64,000 nucleotides of DNA from Streptomyces soli (GTDB taxonomy: Bacteria > Actinomycetota > Actinomycetes > Streptomycetales > Streptomycetaceae): assembly GCF_003999195.1 (NCBI RefSeq), contig NZ_RJVR01000254.1:1-64000 (forward strand), in the 5' to 3' direction. Shown here piece by piece: positions 17,392-24,821 of the stretch. A program made the position numbers and the translations under genes. Each line of letters opens with the position of its first letter. Positions within the stretch are counted from its first letter, which is position 1. The notes under the pieces are model-generated. The model was not told the DNA's origin. It did no database searches and saw only the letters and a list, made by a program, of their open reading frames with translations.

Positions 17392-17769
17392 ATGATCAGA
17401 TTACGTATCGCAGCTGCGGCGGCGCTCGTCTGCTCAGTGCTCACCCTCGCGGCGGCCACTCCCGCGGAAGCGAGCCGTCAACCCGTGAAGCACCGGACGT
17501 TCGACCTGCAGGCCCACCGGGGCGGCCTCGGCCTACGGCCCGAGAGTACCCTCGCCTCCTTCGCCAACGGCCTGGAGACCGGGGTCAGCAGCCTCGAACT
17601 CGATGTGCAGATCACCAAGGACGGCCAGGCCGTCGTCACCCACGACCGCAAGGTCGACGGCCGCAAGTGTCTCGACACCGGACCCGCCTTCCCCGGCGAC
17701 CCGCAGTACCCCTACGTCGGCAAGCCAGAAGCGACCGCAGTGATACGGCGGTGCTCCGCACCGCCGTGA
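17392..17769 (+). pseudogene. Glycerophosphodiester phosphodiesterase, truncated
   Basis: The first 28 residues are a signal peptide (AAAAALVCSVLTLAAATPAE). Then comes the start of a GDPD domain with its two catalytic motifs, LQAHRGGLGLRPESTLASF (H-R-G-x9-E-N/S-T) and LELDVQITKDGQAVVTHD (E-x-D, H-D). The family is normally 280-380 residues, but here the homology stops after GDPQYPYVGK at about 17722. The next 15 residues are encoded by what looks like the end of an IS200/IS605-type element. The gene is thus broken by insertion and subsequent loss; a secreted stub would lack most of the barrel. Confidence 0.75.
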
Positions 17770-17815
17770 CTCAGGAAGCGATTCCTCCCAGGCCTGAAGG
17801 CCTGGGGTTCCTCGC
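17725..17815 (+). mobile_element. IS200/IS605 (TnpB-type) right-end scar
   Basis: Two consecutive perfect hairpins occur here: CGGCGGTGC/GCACCGCCG (17746-17766, 3-base loop) and CCCAGGCC-TGAA-GGCCTGGG (17787-17806), the latter in the context ATTCC-hairpin-GGGTTCCTCGC. This hairpin-rich end is typical of subterminal ends of Streptomyces IS200/IS605/IS1341-type elements, which are recognised by structure. No transposase or TnpB gene is present, so only the end remains. Its left boundary is where the GDPD homology stops (about 17725). The second hairpin may now serve as a terminator between convergent genes. Confidence 0.5.
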
Positions 17816-18678
17816 TAGATCCTGCTGAACTCCAGGCTCGCCACGGTCAGCATGAGCAGACCGGCCGCCGCCACGATCAGCAACTCCAGCCAGATCGGCA
17901 CGTGATAGCTCCCCCAACTGACGCCCGGCGCGTAGGCGGCGCGCGCCGCGGCGCTGATGTCGAGGTGGTCGAAGACCGCCCGGCGGATCGGGTCGACGGC
18001 GTACGTCAGCGGGTTGAGCCGGGTCACCCAGGTCAGCCACGCGGGGAGGCCGGACAGCGGGAACATGGCGCCGGAGGTGAAGAACAGCGGCATCAGCAGC
18101 ATCTGGGTCAGGCCCATGAAGCCCTGGAAGGTGGGGATCCGGGCGGCCATCATCACGCCGAAGGCCGTGAGGGTGAAGGCCAGCAGCGCCATCATGCCGA
18201 GCAGCTTCAGCATCAGCATCGCGCTGTACGGCACCCCGACCAGCCCGGCCATCGCCAGCACCACCACGCCCTGCGCGGTCGCCGTCGTAGCACCGCCCAG
18301 GCACTTGCCGATCACCAGGGCGGTCCGGCTCACCGGGGCCACCAGCATCTCCCGCAGAAAGCCGAACTCCCGGTCCCAGACGATGGACCCGGCCGAGAAG
18401 ACCGCCGTGAACAGCACCGACATGGCCAGCGCGCCCGGGTAGACGAAGGTCTTGAAGTCGACCCCCGGCACACCCTTGGTGAGCGATCCCAGCCCGGTGC
18501 CGAGCACGAAGACGAAGAGCAGCGGCTGGATCAGCGCGGTGACGATACGCAGCCGGTCGCTCCAGAACCGCAGCAGCTCGCGGTGCCAGACGATCTTCAC
18601 GGCGCGCACGCCGCTGTTGAAGCCGCCGCGCGGGACCGCGACCGCCGCTACGGCCGTGCTTGCCGCTGCCATGGTCAT
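17815..18678 (-). CDS. ABC-2 type transporter permease
   Basis: The 287-residue protein has six predicted membrane helices of the ABC-2 (DrrB-like) family: VTALIQPLLFVFVLGTGLGS, TFVYPGALAMSVLFTAVFSA, VGVPYSAMLMLKLLGMMALL, MLLMPLFFTSGAMFPLSGLP and a last helix near the C-terminus. WDREFGFLREMLVAPVSRTA is the conserved cytoplasmic loop. ATG 18678 follows GGGAGG, and it overlaps the TGA of the ATPase gene (ATGA), so the two subunits are co-translated. The TAG stop lies at the edge of the IS-like scar, so its C-terminus could have been altered, but the length is normal. Confidence 0.9.
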   Translation of the reverse strand: MTMAAASTAVAAVAVPRGGFNSGVRAVKIVWHRELLRFWSDRLRIVTALIQPLLFVFVLGTGLGSLTKGVPGVDFKTFVYPGALAMSVLFTAVFSAGSIVWDREFGFLREMLVAPVSRTALVIGKCLGGATTATAQGVVVLAMAGLVGVPYSAMLMLKLLGMMALLAFTLTAFGVMMAARIPTFQGFMGLTQMLLMPLFFTSGAMFPLSGLPAWLTWVTRLNPLTYAVDPIRRAVFDHLDISAAARAAYAPGVSWGSYHVPIWLELLIVAAAGLLMLTVASLEFSRI

Positions 18679-19658
18679 CGCCTCCCTCGGGCCATCATGG
18701 CCCGCATGAAGTCGCCCGCCCCGTTGGAGGACTCGGCGTCGCGGATGGTCTTGCCGGTGTACGTCATGAAGACGTCGTCCAGCGACGGCCGCGAGACGCT
18801 GACCGACCGGATCGGCACGTCGAGCCCGCCGAACAGCTTCGGTACGAACTCCTCCCCGGAGGCGACGTGGAAGGTCAGCTGGCCCTCGCTGATCCGCCCC
18901 TCGATCCCGAAGCGCTCCCGCAGCTGAGCCGCCGCGGCCGTGTCGTCGGCCGTCGACACCCGCACCCGGTCCTCCCCCACGCTGGCCTTGAGTGCTTCGG
19001 GAGTGTCGATCGCCACGATGGTCCCGTGGTCGATGATCGCGATCCGGTCGCAGTACTCGGCCTCGTCCATGTAGTGGGTCGTCATGAAGATGGTGATGTC
19101 CTCGGTGCGCTTGAGCTCGTCGATGTACTCCCAGATCGAGCTGCGGGTCTGCGGGTCGAGACCCACCGTCGGCTCGTCCAGGAACAGCACACGCGGGGAG
19201 TGCAGAAGCCCGCGGGCGATCTCCAGCCGGCGCTTCATGCCGCCGGAGAAGGTCATCACCTTGCCCTTGCGCCGGTCGGCGAGGTTGACCATCTCCAGCA
19301 CCCGGTCCATGCGCGGGCCCAGCGCCGCGCGCGGGACGCCGTACAGCTCGGCGTGGAAGCGCAGATTCTGCTCGGCGCTGAGATACCCGTCGAGGGTGGT
19401 GTCCTGGAAGACCAGCCCGATGTTGCGGCGTACGGTCCCCTGGTCCCGTACGACATCGTGTCCGGCCACCGTCGCCGAGCCGCCGGTCGGGGTCACCAGC
19501 GTGCACAGCATTCCGATCGTCGTGGACTTGCCCGCGCCGTTGGGCCCGAGGAACCCGAAGGTCTCCCCTGCCGCCACCTCGAAGTCGATTCCCCGGACAG
19601 CCTCGACCTCGGCGTAGGTCTTCCGCAGCCCGCTCACCGCCACCGCCGGTTCCGCCAT
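18675..19658 (-). CDS. ABC transporter ATP-binding protein (DrrA-type)
   Basis: The 327-residue protein contains Walker A GPNGAGKS, Q-loop VFQDTTLDGYLS, signature FSGGMKRRLEIARGL, Walker B RVLFLDEPTVGLD and the switch histidine in FMTTHYMDEAE. A C-terminal extension of about 100 residues matches DrrA-type export ATPases. The ATG at 19658 is followed by MAEPAVAVSGLRKTY, the usual domain start. It pairs with the coupled ABC-2 permease to form an exporter of drugs or lipids; the substrate is not evident. Confidence 0.92.
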   Translation of the reverse strand: MAEPAVAVSGLRKTYAEVEAVRGIDFEVAAGETFGFLGPNGAGKSTTIGMLCTLVTPTGGSATVAGHDVVRDQGTVRRNIGLVFQDTTLDGYLSAEQNLRFHAELYGVPRAALGPRMDRVLEMVNLADRRKGKVMTFSGGMKRRLEIARGLLHSPRVLFLDEPTVGLDPQTRSSIWEYIDELKRTEDITIFMTTHYMDEAEYCDRIAIIDHGTIVAIDTPEALKASVGEDRVRVSTADDTAAAAQLRERFGIEGRISEGQLTFHVASGEEFVPKLFGGLDVPIRSVSVSRPSLDDVFMTYTGKTIRDAESSNGAGDFMRAMMARGRR

Positions 19659-19710
19659 AGTCGCGAGCGTACGTCTCCAGGGGGCCCGTCGGTGGGGCGG
19701 ACCCGGCGCT

Positions 19711-21219
19711 TTACGTGCCTTTTGCTGCGTACCGGTCGCGCAGCTCCCGCTTGAGGATCTTGCCGCTGGCGTTGCGCGGCAGGCCCTCCACCAGCAGCAC
19801 CCGCTTGGGTGCCTTGAAGTTCGCCAGCTGCTCGCGGCCGTACGCCACCAGCTCCTCCGCGGTGATCGCCCGGCGCGGCACGACGATCGCCGTGACCACC
19901 TCGATCCAGCGTTCGTCCGGCAGGCCGACGACGGCGACTTCGGCGACCGCCGGATGGCCGTACAGCACGTCCTCGACCTCGCGTGAAGCGACCAGTACGC
20001 CACCGGAGTTGATGACGTCCTTCACCCGGTCGACGACGGTGAAGTACCCCTCGCTGTCGCGCACCGCCAGGTCGCCCGAGCGGAACCAGCCGTCGCGGAA
20101 GGCCTCTGCGGTCTCCTCGGGCTTGTCCCAGTAGCCCTCGCACAGCTGCGGCGAGCGGTAGACGACCTCGCCGGGCGTGCCGTCGGGTACGTCCTTGCCG
20201 GCCTCGTCGACCACCTTGGCCTCGACGAAGAGCACGGCCCGGCCGCAGGAGTCCATCCGGCCCTCGTGTTCGTCCGGTCCGAGAACGGTCGCCAGCGGAC
20301 CGATCTCGCTCTGACCGAAACAGTTGTAGAAGGCCAGCTCCGGCAGCCGGTCGCGCAGCCGCTCCAGAACGGGCACGGGCATGATCGAGGCGCCGTAGTA
20401 CGCCTTGCGGAGTCCCGACAGCTCGCGGGTCGCGAAGTCCGGGTGGTTGGCCAGTCCGATCCAGACCGTGGGCGGCGCGAAGAGGCTGTCGGCACGGCCC
20501 GCCTCCACCAGGTCGAAGACGGCCCCCGGCTCGGGCGCGGGGATGATCGTGTTCTCGGCGCCGACCGCCAGGTAAGGCAGCAGGAAGACGTGCATCTGCG
20601 CCGAGTGGTAGAGCGGCAGCGAGTGCAGCGGCCGGTCCCGTTCCCCCAGGTCCAGGGCGGTGATGGCGCTCGCGTACTCGGCCACCAGCGCGCCGTGCGT
20701 CATCATCGCGCCCTTCGGCAGCGCGGTGGTCCCGGAGGTGTAGAGCAGCTGCGCCAGGTCCTCGTCGACCACCGCCGGCCAGCCGCGTGGCGGCACGGCC
20801 GTGCGCAGCCGGTCGAGCAGCGAGTCCTCGGTGTCGCGCAGCGGCAGGGTCCGTACGCCGAGCGGCAGCCGGTCGATGAGCTTGGGGTCGGCGAGAACCA
20901 GGGAGCTGCCCGACTGCTCGACGAGATAACGCAGGTCGTCGCCCTCGAGATGGTGGTTGAGGGGTACGTGGATCAGGCCGGCCCGCGCGCAGCCGAGGAA
21001 GCCGATCAGATAGGCGTCTGAGTTGTGCCCGTAGGCCGCCACCCGGTCCCCGGGCCGCATCCCCTCGGCCAGCAGCACGGCGGCGGCTCCCGAGACGGCC
21101 TCGTCCAGCTCGGCGTACGTCCAGGCACGGTCCCGGTAGCGCACCGCCGTACGCCGCGGCACCCGCCGCGCGCTGCGCCGCAGCACCCCGTCGACCGTGT
21201 TGCCGCGCACCGCGAGCAT
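19711..21219 (-). CDS. AMP-dependent acyl-CoA synthetase
   Basis: The 502-residue protein is a class I adenylate-forming enzyme. It has P-loop-like YTSGTTALPKGAMMTHG, A5 motif FYNCFGQSE, A7 WFRSGDLAVRD, A8 FTVVDRVKDVINSGG and the C-terminal catalytic lysine in NASGKILKREL. ATG 21219 follows GGAGG. It is transcribed towards the ABC exporter genes with a 52-base gap and could share their message. It activates a fatty or carboxylic acid as CoA ester; chain length cannot be told. Confidence 0.9.
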   Translation of the reverse strand: MLAVRGNTVDGVLRRSARRVPRRTAVRYRDRAWTYAELDEAVSGAAAVLLAEGMRPGDRVAAYGHNSDAYLIGFLGCARAGLIHVPLNHHLEGDDLRYLVEQSGSSLVLADPKLIDRLPLGVRTLPLRDTEDSLLDRLRTAVPPRGWPAVVDEDLAQLLYTSGTTALPKGAMMTHGALVAEYASAITALDLGERDRPLHSLPLYHSAQMHVFLLPYLAVGAENTIIPAPEPGAVFDLVEAGRADSLFAPPTVWIGLANHPDFATRELSGLRKAYYGASIMPVPVLERLRDRLPELAFYNCFGQSEIGPLATVLGPDEHEGRMDSCGRAVLFVEAKVVDEAGKDVPDGTPGEVVYRSPQLCEGYWDKPEETAEAFRDGWFRSGDLAVRDSEGYFTVVDRVKDVINSGGVLVASREVEDVLYGHPAVAEVAVVGLPDERWIEVVTAIVVPRRAITAEELVAYGREQLANFKAPKRVLLVEGLPRNASGKILKRELRDRYAAKGT

Positions 21220-21391
21220 CTCCGACCTCCCGACTCCGTGCGTACCGCTACCGCTAGCTCCACCGTTGCCGTTCCCGCTGCGTCAGCGTCGCACCCCGTC
21301 GGCCGCTTGGCGAGAGCCACGACATGCCGCGGCCGGGCGGGGAGAGCGACGGGCCCGAGCATTCTGCGGTGCCCCGGACGTGCCGGGAGCG

Positions 21392-21832
21392 TCACTTCCT
21401 CATCAGTCGCACCACCGGAATGTCGCGGGAGGTCTTCGTCTGGTAGTCCGCGTACGGACCGTAGACGTCGACCAGGTGCGGCCAGACGCGCGCCTTGTCC
21501 GCGGGCGGAAGGGTCTCGGCCATGGCCTCGAAACGCTCGGTGCCGACCCGCAGCCACACCTGGGGGTTGATCTCGATGTTCCGGTACCACTGCGGGTGCT
21601 CGTCCGCTCCGCCCTGGGAGGCCACGATGAGGTAGTCATCGCCGTCCCGGCCGTAGATGAGCACGGTGCGGTGCCAGTCGCCGCTGCGGCGTCCCTGGTA
21701 GTCCAGCAGCAGGCAGGGCGAGCCCTTCATGTCGGTGGCTTCGGTACCACCCGACTCCTCGTACCGACGGGCCTGTTCGGCCACCCAGTCGGAAGGGCTC
21801 TGCTTCACATTGTCCGGATCGTAATCAGTCAT
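21392..21832 (-). CDS. Deazaflavin (F420)-dependent nitroreductase family protein
   Basis: The 146-residue protein matches the small split-barrel F420-binding family (DUF385, Ddn-like): LLLDYQGRRSGDWHRTVLIY, DDYLIVASQGGADEHPQWY and NPQVWLRVGTERFEA are characteristic. WRT/HRT-type residues and the GG-A-x-x-HPxW motif bind the cofactor phosphate and deazaflavin. ATG 21832 begins MTDYDPDNVKQSPSDWV, a common N-terminus for this family. Likely reduces nitro, quinone or unsaturated lactone compounds with F420H2. Confidence 0.9.
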   Translation of the reverse strand: MTDYDPDNVKQSPSDWVAEQARRYEESGGTEATDMKGSPCLLLDYQGRRSGDWHRTVLIYGRDGDDYLIVASQGGADEHPQWYRNIEINPQVWLRVGTERFEAMAETLPPADKARVWPHLVDVYGPYADYQTKTSRDIPVVRLMRK

Positions 21833-21945
21833 ACGTCCACCGTACGACTCGGGTGGGCAGAAAGCGGCGTGGCGTGCCCGGTCGTCGCGAGGGGCACCGT
21901 TGACTGGTGATGCTCCGTCAACTCTGTCTGCCATCTGGGGGGACT

Positions 21946-23184
21946 GTGACACGACACGCGGGACGGGCGCGAGTGGCGCTTTCGGCGCTGGCGACGCTGG
22001 GCGCCCTGATCGCCGGGACCGGCACGGCGGGCGCCGCGGAGGCGCCTGCTTTCCGGTACGACGGCGACGCCACGCGGCTCGCGCAGGGCGTGCAGTACCG
22101 GGAGTTCTCCTACGACGCATCGCACGGGCAGGCGCACGGCCACCTGCTGACGGTCGACCTGCGCGACCCACGGGTGAGCGTGGACCTGCTCACCCCCGGG
22201 GCGGTCGCCGCCCGGGCCCCGGTGTCGCGGCTCGCCGACGCCCGGGGTGCGGTCGGCGGGGTGAACGCGGACTTCTTCAACATAAGCGAGACCCAGCACC
22301 CCGGCGTCGACGCGACCGGCGCCGCCGACGGCCCGGAGATCGCCTCCGGCAAGCAGCTGAAGGCCGCCGTCCCGGACGGCCAGCGCTTCGGCCCGTCGCT
22401 GCCGCCCGGCACCACGGCCGAGGACGTGCTCGGCGTGGGCACCGACCGCACCGCGCGGCTCGACCGGCTCACCCTCAGCGGCACCGTCCACTCGCCCCTC
22501 GGCGACCTGAAACTGAGGGGCTTCAACCAGTACGCCATCCCCGTGGACGGCGTCGGCGCGTACACCCCTGCCTGGGGCACCGCCTCGCGGGTCCGGGCGA
22601 CCTGCGGCACCGACACCGTACGGGCGGCGCCGTGCAGCGACGACACGTACGAGGTGACGGTGCGGCACGACCGGGTGACCGGGGTGGCCGGCTCCCCGGG
22701 GCGCGGGGCGATCGCCGCCGGGTCGGTCGTCCTGGTCGGCCGGGAGGCCGGCGCGGACGCCCTGCGGAAGCTGGAGGTCGGGGACAAGGTGTCGGTCAGC
22801 CGTCGCCTCCTCGCCGCCCGGCACAGCGGTTACCGCTTCGCGGTCGGCGGCTTCCCCGTGCTGCGCGGCGGAAGTCCATTGTCCGGACTGGACAACGGCA
22901 CGGCGGCGACCCGTACATCGGCGGGCTTCGGCGATGGCGGCCGGGTGCTGTATCTGCTGGCCCTGGACGGCAACGCCGAGACCGGGGCCGGACTGACGAT
23001 CCTTGAGCTCGCCTCCCTCATGAGCGACATCGGGGCAAGCGCCGCCGTCAATCTCGACGGCGGCGGCTCCTCGACCCTGGTCTCCCGGGATCCTGGCGCC
23101 TCGCATGTGACGGTACGCAACCATCCCTCGGGCGGCGCCGAGCGGGCGGTGCCCAACGCCATCGGGGTGTTCTCCCGCCCCTGA
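21946..23184 (+). CDS. Secreted phosphodiester glycosidase family protein (DUF2233/NAGPA)
   Basis: The 412-residue protein starts with a Sec signal peptide (ARVALSALATLGALIAGTGT, cleavage near AGAAEA). The NAGPA-type domain is seen in GAVGGVNADFFNI near the N-terminal third and ASAAVNLDGGGSSTLVSRDP near the C-terminus; these carry the conserved N-x-D-F-F and D-G-G-G-S-S motifs. GTG 21946 follows GGGGGGA; upstream in-frame starts at 21907/21910 lack a ribosome site. The family cleaves phosphodiester-linked sugars, so it may act on cell-wall or exopolysaccharide phosphodiesters outside the cell. Confidence 0.88.
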   Translation: MTRHAGRARVALSALATLGALIAGTGTAGAAEAPAFRYDGDATRLAQGVQYREFSYDASHGQAHGHLLTVDLRDPRVSVDLLTPGAVAARAPVSRLADARGAVGGVNADFFNISETQHPGVDATGAADGPEIASGKQLKAAVPDGQRFGPSLPPGTTAEDVLGVGTDRTARLDRLTLSGTVHSPLGDLKLRGFNQYAIPVDGVGAYTPAWGTASRVRATCGTDTVRAAPCSDDTYEVTVRHDRVTGVAGSPGRGAIAAGSVVLVGREAGADALRKLEVGDKVSVSRRLLAARHSGYRFAVGGFPVLRGGSPLSGLDNGTAATRTSAGFGDGGRVLYLLALDGNAETGAGLTILELASLMSDIGASAAVNLDGGGSSTLVSRDPGASHVTVRNHPSGGAERAVPNAIGVFSRP

Positions 23185-23367
23185 TCACAGCCCCGGGGCG
23201 CCCCAGACCGGGAACCAGCGGGACAGGTCCTCCTCGACCCGCAGGTCATTGCCGATCAAGGCCTTGATCGGCAGCCCCAGGGCACTGTCCCGCTTCTCCC
23301 CCTCCAGGGGCGCGAAGGGGCCGTCGCCGAGCCGCTTGACCCGGCGGGCCAGTGGCTCGTCGCGCAA
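23185..23367 (-). pseudogene. pspAB 3'-end fragment
   Basis: About 40 residues (EKRDSALGLPIKALI, then NDLRVEEDLSRWFPVWGAPG and L, stop) are closely similar to the C-terminus of the intact PspAB encoded at 32730-33317 (KRDNALELQVAALLR, then the same NDLRVEEDLSRWFPVWGAPG). Upstream homology fades into unrelated Arg-rich sequence, so this is only the 3' end of a gene. Orientation is the same as the intact copy 9.5 kb away, which makes the two ends a direct repeat flanking the intervening region. Confidence 0.75.
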
Positions 23368-23465
23368 CCTCGACCGGCTCGCGACGCGCCCCCACGCACC
23401 ACACCTCGCTGCGTTGTCGCATCACCCGAGCACATCCAGTACGAGGGCAATCTCCCCAGACTTCG

Positions 23466-23512
23466 TCCGGTGGGGGTCCCCCCGGCCGAAGGCTGGGGGA
23501 GCGCCCCCACCG
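23466..23512. repeat. Nested G/C-rich inverted repeat
   Basis: Outer arms CGGTGGGGG and CCCCCACCG enclose an inner GGCCGAAGGCT stem region followed by GGGGGAG. The same inner motif (CCCGGCCGAAGGCCGGGGGA) occurs near 53392-53412, so this is a dispersed intergenic hairpin family rather than a gene-specific terminator. Confidence 0.6.
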
Positions 23513-23687
23513 CCTTGCGATGCACGGCACCAGACGCCGCTCGTTACCCGGCCAAGGTCGCACGACCAGCCACTAGCAGGCCGGCGCTGACTCGGTAGCG
23601 CTTCGTCTTGTCGTCGTTCCAGATCGCCTCGGGGATGGCGGCGATCGCCTGGCTGCGGACATGCAGAACGCCGTTGGCGACATGCAG

Positions 23688-23717
23688 CGCCCCGGCTACC
23701 CGCGGATAGCCGGGGCG
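23688..23717. terminator. Hairpin, possible terminator of the lactonase operon
   Basis: CGCCCCGGCTA and TAGCCGGGGCG form a perfect 11-bp stem with an 8-base loop, about 185 bases after the stop of the last gene of the minus-strand operon. There is no T-run, as is usual in Streptomyces. Confidence 0.5.
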
Positions 23718-23901
23718 CTGCAGAGCCTGGCCGGCCCTGGCGCCGGGCCCGGTCGGCCGGCACGCACCCTCGCCGCGTTGCCGACCACCCCATCATCGGC
23801 TGGGGCCGCGGACGCGAGCGGCTCCGCTAGGAGTGTCGGCGCCTTGCGATCACATGAACCGGCGACCCGGGCCGATCCGCCGTCGGCATACGTCCAGGCA
23901 C

Positions 23902-24750
23902 TCAGGCATGGACATGTGACCCGTGCACATGTGAATGCGTGACCGCGAAACGGTCCGCGAGCTCGTTGGTCAGCGCCGGCCACACGACCGGGTCGTGCCC
24001 GGGAATGAGGCGGTAGCCGCGCTCGGCGGCGATCCGCTTCAACCGGCGGATCGGTTCGACGGTTTCGGCCGGATCAACGCCGATCACGCCTCCGACGGGC
24101 AGCTCGTGCTCGATGTTCTCGGTCAGATCGGCGGCGTCGAAGGCGAAAACAAAGCCGCCGCCGCCAACCGACTCGTCCAGATCGACCACAAAGCTCTGGT
24201 GCCCCGGCGTGTGCCCAGCGGTGAGCACGGCGGTCACCCCCGGAGCGATCTCGACGTCGCCCGTGGCGGTGCGCCAGTCGATCCGCGGGTCGTCGAAGTC
24301 GATCCGGAATATCCCGTGCTGCTCGGGCTCGGGGTGGTTCGAGAGCCCGTACTCGAGCTCCGCGCCCTGCACATGCACCGGTACCCGGCCGGCGAAGTGC
24401 TTCAGCCCGCCGGCGTGGTCGAGGTGCAGGTGGCTCAGGCCAACCGCGTGAATATCGTCCATGTCGATGCCCGCCCTGCCCAGCGCCTCCTCCAGCGGCT
24501 CCCCCGGGCCGGGCAGGATCGCCCCGAAGCCGGGCTTGCCGTGGAAGCGGCGGCGCAGGACGGGGTCGTTGATCAGCGCCGAGTTGAAGCCGGTGTCCAA
24601 CAGGAGCCAGCCGCCGTCGCAGCGCAGCAGCACTCCGGGGACTGGTTCACGCATCCGTTGCTCGGGCGGCGCGCCATGCACGGACACCGACTTCGGCAGG
24701 TCCTCCCAGCCCAGGGTGAGCAGCACGATCTCCCGCACGCCAGTGGCCAT
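23902..24750 (-). CDS. N-acyl homoserine lactonase-like MBL-fold hydrolase
   Basis: The 282-residue protein has the metallo-beta-lactamase zinc motif SHLHLDHAG (H-x-H-x-D-H, residue about 115), later ligands in TAGHTPGHQS, FAFDAADLTEN and LIPGHDPVVW, and the DTGFNSAL strand, the layout of AiiA/AttM-type lactonases. ATG 24750 was chosen because AGGAGGA lies 6 bases upstream; an ATG at 24756 would be too close. It is the last gene of the ABC/hydrolase operon and is separated from the binding-protein gene by a 15-bp hairpin. The expected reaction is hydrolysis of a lactone ring (acyl-homoserine lactone or gamma-butyrolactone); the real substrate is unknown. Confidence 0.82.
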   Translation of the reverse strand: MATGVREIVLLTLGWEDLPKSVSVHGAPPEQRMREPVPGVLLRCDGGWLLLDTGFNSALINDPVLRRRFHGKPGFGAILPGPGEPLEEALGRAGIDMDDIHAVGLSHLHLDHAGGLKHFAGRVPVHVQGAELEYGLSNHPEPEQHGIFRIDFDDPRIDWRTATGDVEIAPGVTAVLTAGHTPGHQSFVVDLDESVGGGGFVFAFDAADLTENIEHELPVGGVIGVDPAETVEPIRRLKRIAAERGYRLIPGHDPVVWPALTNELADRFAVTHSHVHGSHVHA

Positions 24751-24771
24751 GTTCATTCCTCCTGTCTTGGC

Positions 24772-24803
24772 GGCTCCGCCGTCCGCGTGCGGACGGCGGA
24801 GCC
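24772..24803. promoter_or_regulatory. Perfect 15-bp intra-operon stem-loop
   Basis: GGCTCCGCCGTCCGC and its exact complement are separated by only two bases, between the binding-protein stop (24822) and the lactonase start (24750). Such stems after solute-binding-protein genes commonly act as a partial terminator or protect the upstream mRNA, raising the amount of binding protein relative to distal genes. The lactonase ribosome site follows 15 bases later and stays free. Confidence 0.65.
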
Positions 24804-24821
24804 GATGGGGATGGTGAGCGG

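Larger units (their letters stand above)
23368..23901. other. Non-coding stretch with hairpins and possible gene debris
   Basis: No intact gene is visible. Bases 23466-23512 form nested C/G-rich inverted repeats of a Streptomyces dispersed type. A minus-strand frame between about 23580 and 23690 (AIAAIPEAIWNDDKTKRYRV) looks protein-coding but is short, lacks a start and could not be assigned. Another hairpin follows at 23688-23717. Confidence 0.5.

Noticed and set aside
23560-23690. Possible transposase fragment (AIAAIPEAIWNDD on minus strand)
   Set aside because: Too short and without a family-specific motif; recorded only as debris.
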